Source: an uncultured Saprospiraceae bacterium (GTDB lineage: Bacteria > Bacteroidota > Bacteroidia > Chitinophagales > Saprospiraceae). From it: DNA of 38,835 nucleotides. The position numbers and the translations under genes were made by a program. Where the stretch lies: NCBI GenBank assembly GCA_905480605.1, contig CAJQRD010000031.1, positions 1 to 38,835 on the forward strand. The letters are read 5' to 3'. Positions 34,050-38,835 of this stretch are shown in pieces. The notes beneath the pieces are model-generated. The model searched no databases and was not told the DNA's origin. It worked only from the letters and a program-made list of their open reading frames with translations. How positions within the stretch are numbered: the stretch's first letter is position 1; each line of letters opens with the position of its first letter.

Positions 34050-36608
34050 ATGAACACAATTGAGAACAGATGTAAAAAATTGATTCTTTTTTGTTTATTC
34101 TCTGTAGCCTATGTTACAACTGTTGAAAGTCAAGTTAACTTTACTTACCATCTTACGCTGCCAGAAACTCACTTTGCTGAGGCTATGGAGGAGCTTGCCG
34201 TTGGATGTAATCCATCAACGGTTACAGGTGTAAGATCAATAACGAGTATAACCGTAGGGATACCTAGAACAATAATCTATTATGATCATTGGGAAGATGG
34301 ATTTGAAGTAGACTTAGCGAATCCGGTCCAATCTACTACAAAAATTTGGGGAGATGGCTTATCTTATAATGGCGTAGCTCCTTGTTGTCCAAATGATGTT
34401 TTTGAAAGTGGTGATATTATCAATTCTGATATTACAATCCCAACGCCAAGAAATTCAAATAATATATTGATTGATGGAAATGATAAAATTGGTTCATCAT
34501 CAACTCTGTCTATAACTAGAAATGGTTACTCAGAGAATGTAGGTCCATTATTAGGAGGGTCAATGGAGGTCATTGAAAGTTCTAATTTGAGTATGGATTA
34601 TATAATTCCTGTGGGTGAGGATTTTAACAATGCTTTTTCGAATACTGGAATAATTATACAAATTATAAAAGATACATCTATAGTTTCTGTAGATGTAAAT
34701 GGTGATGGTGATTATAGCGATATAGGAGAATTGTCTGATGTGGCTGCTGATGCTGGAGATGTTTTGTTTGTACCAGGTGGTTTAAATGGTGGTGGTACAG
34801 TAAATGCAAATAAAGATGTACAAATAAATCTGTTTTCTGGTGAGGTGGGAACCTGTTATTCATTGAGAACATGGATCATATATCCTGAATCATTTTGGGA
34901 TTGTGAATATTATTCTCCCGTACCAAATGTGAACAATAATGATCCAGCTAAAGTCTATTTAAGACATACGCAATCAGGTTCTTTAGATATAGAAATGACT
35001 GATAACACTGGAGCAGTTACAACTATAAATGTACCAAACAATACAACGACGGAAGTTACCATTCCTACAAACTCTGGTTTTAAATTTGAAAGTGCTAACG
35101 GATGCGTACCGTTTACTATTTTGGAATCTATTGATTCTGAAACACCAGGAAGTAGCACGAGGGATTGGGGTTTTTCGCCAATACCAGCAACACAATTAAA
35201 AAATGCAATTCTGGTTGGTTGGGGTGAAGGCTCAAGTGATTTGTCAGAGAACTACAATCCACTTTGGGTTACAGTTCCAAATGCTACAACAATTTATATT
35301 AAGTACGATGGTAACTTATCATTGGGCCCAAATGTAAGTCCATGTGGATATCGATATGATACTGCGATAGACTTAAACGCTTTAGATTTTGAAAGAATTT
35401 TTGACAATACTGACAACAATCAGACCGCAATTGCCGTATTTACTTGTGACGGAACAACGGTGATTGGAGCATATGGACAAGATGCTTCAATTTCTACACC
35501 AAGTAATCCAGCATTAGATTTAGGTACAACAGTTATACCATTTTGCTTTCAGTTTGCAGCACTTGATGACGAGTACTTTGTACCGCTTAATGCATCTATT
35601 GATTTGCCGATTCTGGAGAATGATTTCGGATTTGCAAACCCTTCATCAGTACTTGTAAGCCCTAGTAGTAATTTAATACCTCCTTCTAACGGTACTATAT
35701 CCGTTAATCCAAATGGAACGGTTACCTATACTCCTTTTACAAATTTCATGGGGTCTGATACTTTTACTTATTTTGCTTGTGATCAGACACTTCCTCCAAG
35801 TGGCCCATACTGTGATACAGCAACAGTAATTGTACACTTAATGGATTGTTCTGCAGGTCCAAATCAAAAACTGTTATCAGGTTATGTATTTAAGGATTTG
35901 GATATTAATAGCGTATACAATAATGAACCCGGTATTGTAAATGCTGATGTAAATATTTATAGAGATATCAACCAAAATGGAGTTCTTGATTTAAGTGTTG
36001 ATATGTTAATACAAACTGTTCAAACTGATGCATTGGGCTATTATGAGTATAGTTTTACTGTTGAGTTTATAGATTATGGAGAAGATTTTAGTGGCTCAGT
36101 TTTTTCTGGGACTAATAACAATAGTGGGACGAGCTTTTGGGAGAATGATTTTTGGATACGTTCAGGAACAAATAACAATACTAGCGATGTAAGTGCAGGG
36201 TTATATTCGTCATCAAGTAATGATTTTCAAGATAGGGTTTTACAATTAAAAGATAATGATGCCGGAGCATATAGAATTGCAAATTTTGCATTGGCAGAAA
36301 GTGCAGTTTTAAATTTTGAATATGATGTTGATTCTGATGTTGATGGGAACAACGAAGGTTTTTTCGTGCAAATTTCAGAGGATAACGGCGCGAATTATAC
36401 AACTGTTTTTACATATGAAAATACATCAGGAAGTGGATTCCTAAATGTTGAAACGGCAAGTATAGATCTTACTAACTTCATGACATTCCCTAATATTAAT
36501 GATATAAGAATTCGATTTATTACAAACAATCAACCATCAAATAATGAGTCTTTTTGGTTTGACAATATAGTTTTGGATGTTACCGAAGATTATAATTATT
36601 TTTATTAG
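34050..36608 (+). CDS. giant secreted protein, 5' part ending at a frameshift
   Basis: From the ATG at 34050 a signal peptide fits well (MNTIENRCKKLILFCLFSVA, cut near SQVNF); the frame starts at 33993, but that adds 19 unlikely residues. The part is 852 residues. About 30-500 resembles the IgGFc-binding N-terminal type (YYDHWEDGFEVDL, GDVLFVPGGLN, WIIYPESFWDCEYY). A cadherin/Ig-like domain is near 510-595 (NGTVTYTPFTNFMGSDTFTY). An SdrD-B-like domain follows at about 606-675, then a beta-sandwich of lectin/MAM appearance to about 845 (DNIVLDV). The frame stops at TAG 36606-36608, just after DVTEDYNYFY, while homologous-looking sequence goes on in the -1 frame. It is therefore the front of a longer protein. 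Confidence 0.75.
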   Translation: MNTIENRCKKLILFCLFSVAYVTTVESQVNFTYHLTLPETHFAEAMEELAVGCNPSTVTGVRSITSITVGIPRTIIYYDHWEDGFEVDLANPVQSTTKIWGDGLSYNGVAPCCPNDVFESGDIINSDITIPTPRNSNNILIDGNDKIGSSSTLSITRNGYSENVGPLLGGSMEVIESSNLSMDYIIPVGEDFNNAFSNTGIIIQIIKDTSIVSVDVNGDGDYSDIGELSDVAADAGDVLFVPGGLNGGGTVNANKDVQINLFSGEVGTCYSLRTWIIYPESFWDCEYYSPVPNVNNNDPAKVYLRHTQSGSLDIEMTDNTGAVTTINVPNNTTTEVTIPTNSGFKFESANGCVPFTILESIDSETPGSSTRDWGFSPIPATQLKNAILVGWGEGSSDLSENYNPLWVTVPNATTIYIKYDGNLSLGPNVSPCGYRYDTAIDLNALDFERIFDNTDNNQTAIAVFTCDGTTVIGAYGQDASISTPSNPALDLGTTVIPFCFQFAALDDEYFVPLNASIDLPILENDFGFANPSSVLVSPSSNLIPPSNGTISVNPNGTVTYTPFTNFMGSDTFTYFACDQTLPPSGPYCDTATVIVHLMDCSAGPNQKLLSGYVFKDLDINSVYNNEPGIVNADVNIYRDINQNGVLDLSVDMLIQTVQTDALGYYEYSFTVEFIDYGEDFSGSVFSGTNNNSGTSFWENDFWIRSGTNNNTSDVSAGLYSSSSNDFQDRVLQLKDNDAGAYRIANFALAESAVLNFEYDVDSDVDGNNEGFFVQISEDNGANYTTVFTYENTSGSGFLNVETASIDLTNFMTFPNINDIRIRFITNNQPSNNESFWFDNIVLDVTEDYNYFY

Positions 36609-38835
36609 ATGTAGATCAATCAATTTTGTCTGGAGGTCAAATATTTACAACTCCAACTTTATATAATGTCATTGCAGTTAATTCTGGAGTGTGCTACCCT
36701 GGAAATGATTTTGGATTAGGTTGCTTTTACGATAATGATGGTGACAATATTTGTGATGTAGAGGATCTTGATGATGATAATGATGGTATATATGATACTC
36801 AGGAAATTTGTGGATCTGATCCAGTACCATTTCAATTGGAAACAACGATTCTAATAGAAATAGATCTTGATCAGTATGAAAATGAGACGTCATGGTCTTT
36901 CTCAGGGCCTAATGGTATCATAGATAGCGAAGGGCCATACCCTAATTCAAGTGATATAATTACTAAGTCATATACTATTGATATTAATGGAACATACACT
37001 TTTCAAATCAATGATAGCTATGGTGATGGTCTTAATTCGAATGGAGGCTCAGATGAAAATCAAGCGTCATCATATAAAATAACGATAGATGGAGGCTTAG
37101 TATATGATAGTGGAAATGCTCCAGATTTTGGAACTGTTGATACTAGAAGCTTTCTTGTAGATTTAAATTTTGATTCTTTTGATTGCTTGGTTTCAGATCC
37201 AAATTCTGACGATGATGGTGATGGAATACTAAATTATCAAGACTCAGATTTTTGCGTATTAAATAGTGCAGGAGTTTGTGACCTTTATGATATTGACGGA
37301 GATGGAATTTTGAACCATATGGATCAAGACAGCGATGGTGACAATTGTTATGATGTTATGGAAGCTGGCTTTACAGCAAGCAGTTCAGTTGTAGGAGAAT
37401 TGTCAGGAACCGGCTATAACAGCAATGGAACTGTTGCAGGAGGAATTGACGGATATTCAACTGCGTTAGATGTTGATATGAATTCTCAATTTGATTATTT
37501 AGAAGATGGTCCTTTTATAGAAATAATATCTTGCCCAATTGATTTTAGCTTTGAAGCATGTTCAGTTGATGAGCTTGTAGCATCTGGACAAACAAATCTT
37601 GGATTTAGTAGTGATGTAGTTGAAATTACTTATGCTGAACTTTTGGCAGAAGGCATTAATTTAAACTTTATTGTTGATTCTATAACTTATTATGATGCAA
37701 TAATTTCTAGTGCTCCTATCGCTTTTGAAAGACACTTTATTATAGTTGACAATTGTGAAAACCTTGTTACATGCATACAATCAATTATGCTAACTGATGG
37801 TGAATTTCCTACAATTACTTGCCAAGATGATATAGCAAATCCAACTGATCTTGGAAGTTGTGTCGCGACAAATCTTGATTTAGGGATTCCACTTACAAAT
37901 GACAATTGTTTGGGTGGGTCAATTTCTAACAATTCAGTTGAGCCTTATGATTTAGGAATCACTGAAGTAATATGGACAGTAGCAGATGTTAATGGAAATT
38001 CTTCCAGCTGCATTCAAATTGTTACGATTTATGACAATGAATCACCAACATTGACTTGTCCTCCTGATCTTACAGCCTTTACTGATATAGGTGAATGTTT
38101 TACCAATTCTGTTAGTTTAGGATCACCAACTATAATTGATAATTGTTCTATTAGCATTATCTCAAATGATTCTTCACCAACATTTGATTCAGGAATTACT
38201 ACAGTAGTATGGTCTGTAGAGGACCAAGGAGGAAACTCAGAAACGTGTAGTCAAATAGTTACAATTGAAGATAATGAGTTGCCTACAATTACATGTCCCG
38301 AAGATGTAACAGTAAACACAGATGCCTCAAGTTGTGAAGCCACCTTGGTGGTATTAGGAACAGAAACGAGTGCTGATAATTGTACAGGATCAGTAGTAAC
38401 AAATGATGAGTCATCAAGTTACGATTTAGGAAATACAACAGTACTATTTACAATAACAGATGGCAGTGGAAATACAGCGACTTGCTCTCAAGTAGTAACA
38501 GTAGAAGATAATGAGTTGCCGACAATAACATGTCCAGCAGATGTAACAGTAACTACAGATGCCTCAAGTTGTGAAGCGACATTGGTAGTACTAGGAACAG
38601 AAACGAGTGCTGACAATTGTACAGGAAGTGTAGTTACAAATGACGAACCATCAGCTTATGTATTAGGAAATACAACGGTATTATTTACAATAACAGATGG
38701 AAGTGGAAATACAGCTACATGTTCACAAGTAGTAACAGTAGAAGATAATGAGTTGCCGACAATCATTTGTCCAATAGATGTAACAGTAAACACAGATGCT
38801 TCTACATGTGAAGCGACCTTGGTGGTATTAGGAAC
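36596..38835 (+). CDS. giant secreted protein, 3' part, open at window edge
   Basis: The -1 frame relative to the preceding part is open from 36596 to the end of the window, about 746 codons with no stop. It opens LLDVDQSILSGGQIFTT, a natural continuation of the upstream domain. Aspartate-rich calcium-binding runs follow (DNDGDNICDVEDLDDDNDG near 36731 and DDDGDGILNYQDSD near 37207), of thrombospondin type 3 appearance. HYR domains then start near 37800 (FPTITCQDDIANPTDLGSC) and recur about every 79 residues: four complete or nearly so, and a fifth cut by the edge. No start codon is supported near its beginning. The C-terminus, where a T9SS sorting domain would be expected, is outside the window. 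Confidence 0.8.
38267..38835 (+). repeat. 237-bp tandem DNA repeats encoding HYR domains
   Basis: Units begin at 38267, 38504 and 38741, each at GAAGATAATGAGTTGCC, giving an exact period of 237 bp or 79 codons. The third is cut by the window edge. The units are nearly identical at the DNA level, with mainly silent changes, unlike the two older HYR copies upstream (about 37800-38266), which match only as protein. The array has probably expanded recently and may differ in length between strains. Confidence 0.9.

Noticed and set aside
36597-36605. Programmed -1 ribosomal frameshift site
   Set aside because: The A-site codon TAT cannot re-pair as TTA after slipping, so the X XXY YYZ rule fails, and no strong downstream stem was noticed.
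38267-38835. CRISPR-like regular repeats
   Set aside because: The 237-bp units are in frame, contiguous and encode HYR domains; there are no short repeats with unique spacers.

Overview
The window is AT-rich bacterial DNA from the phylum Bacteroidota. The evidence is a type IX secretion (T9SS) sorting tail on two proteins, DUF4294, a PorE-like TPR/PD40/OmpA protein, promoter boxes of the form TAnnTTTG, and few Shine-Dalgarno sites. The very large HYR-repeat and dockerin-like secreted proteins, together with a mevalonate-pathway enzyme, point towards the Saprospiria. That class assignment is inference. No rRNA, tRNA, CRISPR array, transposase or phage gene was found.

Left part (1-11.5 kb, nearly all minus strand). 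A cluster of four small GGC/GCC hairpins and a terminator precede a lysine-rich orphan gene. Then come a GrpB-family protein, ATP-dependent PEP carboxykinase next to a double-domain universal stress protein, and a NYN-nuclease/OST-HTH protein. A tight three-gene operon (membrane fusion lipoprotein, FtsX-type permease, ATPase) forms a MacAB/Lol-like ABC system. A gene-poor gap follows, then DUF6500, a small conserved protein, and an iron-sulfur RlmD/RumA-type rRNA methyltransferase.

Middle (11.5-27 kb). Minus-strand genes are the PorE-like envelope protein, a cytoplasmic TPR protein, a radical SAM/SPASM protein and a DinB-fold protein. Peptidyl-tRNA hydrolase (plus) faces a rhodanese lipoprotein and diphosphomevalonate decarboxylase (minus) across an intergenic array of three ~171-bp direct repeats. 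Next are DUF4294 (minus) and a plus-strand run: a PAP2-fold membrane protein with DapD, then a DsbD-alpha protein, a full DsbD with two more alpha domains, and a TPR lipoprotein. A T9SS cargo protein lies convergent to these.

Right part (27-38.8 kb). A perfect 50-bp palindrome made of two 13-bp dyads lies between the divergent T9SS cargo gene and an MsbA-like ABC exporter that looks leaderless. The last 9 kb hold two very large secreted proteins. Both are preceded by the same TATATTTG box and by long leaders that share ordered sequence blocks; the second leader has five perfect or near-perfect hairpins. The second giant gene is broken by an apparent -1 frameshift at a T5 run and continues off the right edge through HYR domains that are almost identical at the DNA level (237-bp period).

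The window reads as core Bacteroidota chromosome with an envelope and secretion emphasis. The least explained signals are the shared structured leaders of the two giants, the nested palindrome at 27.2 kb, the 171-bp repeat array at 17.2 kb and the hairpin cluster at the left edge.
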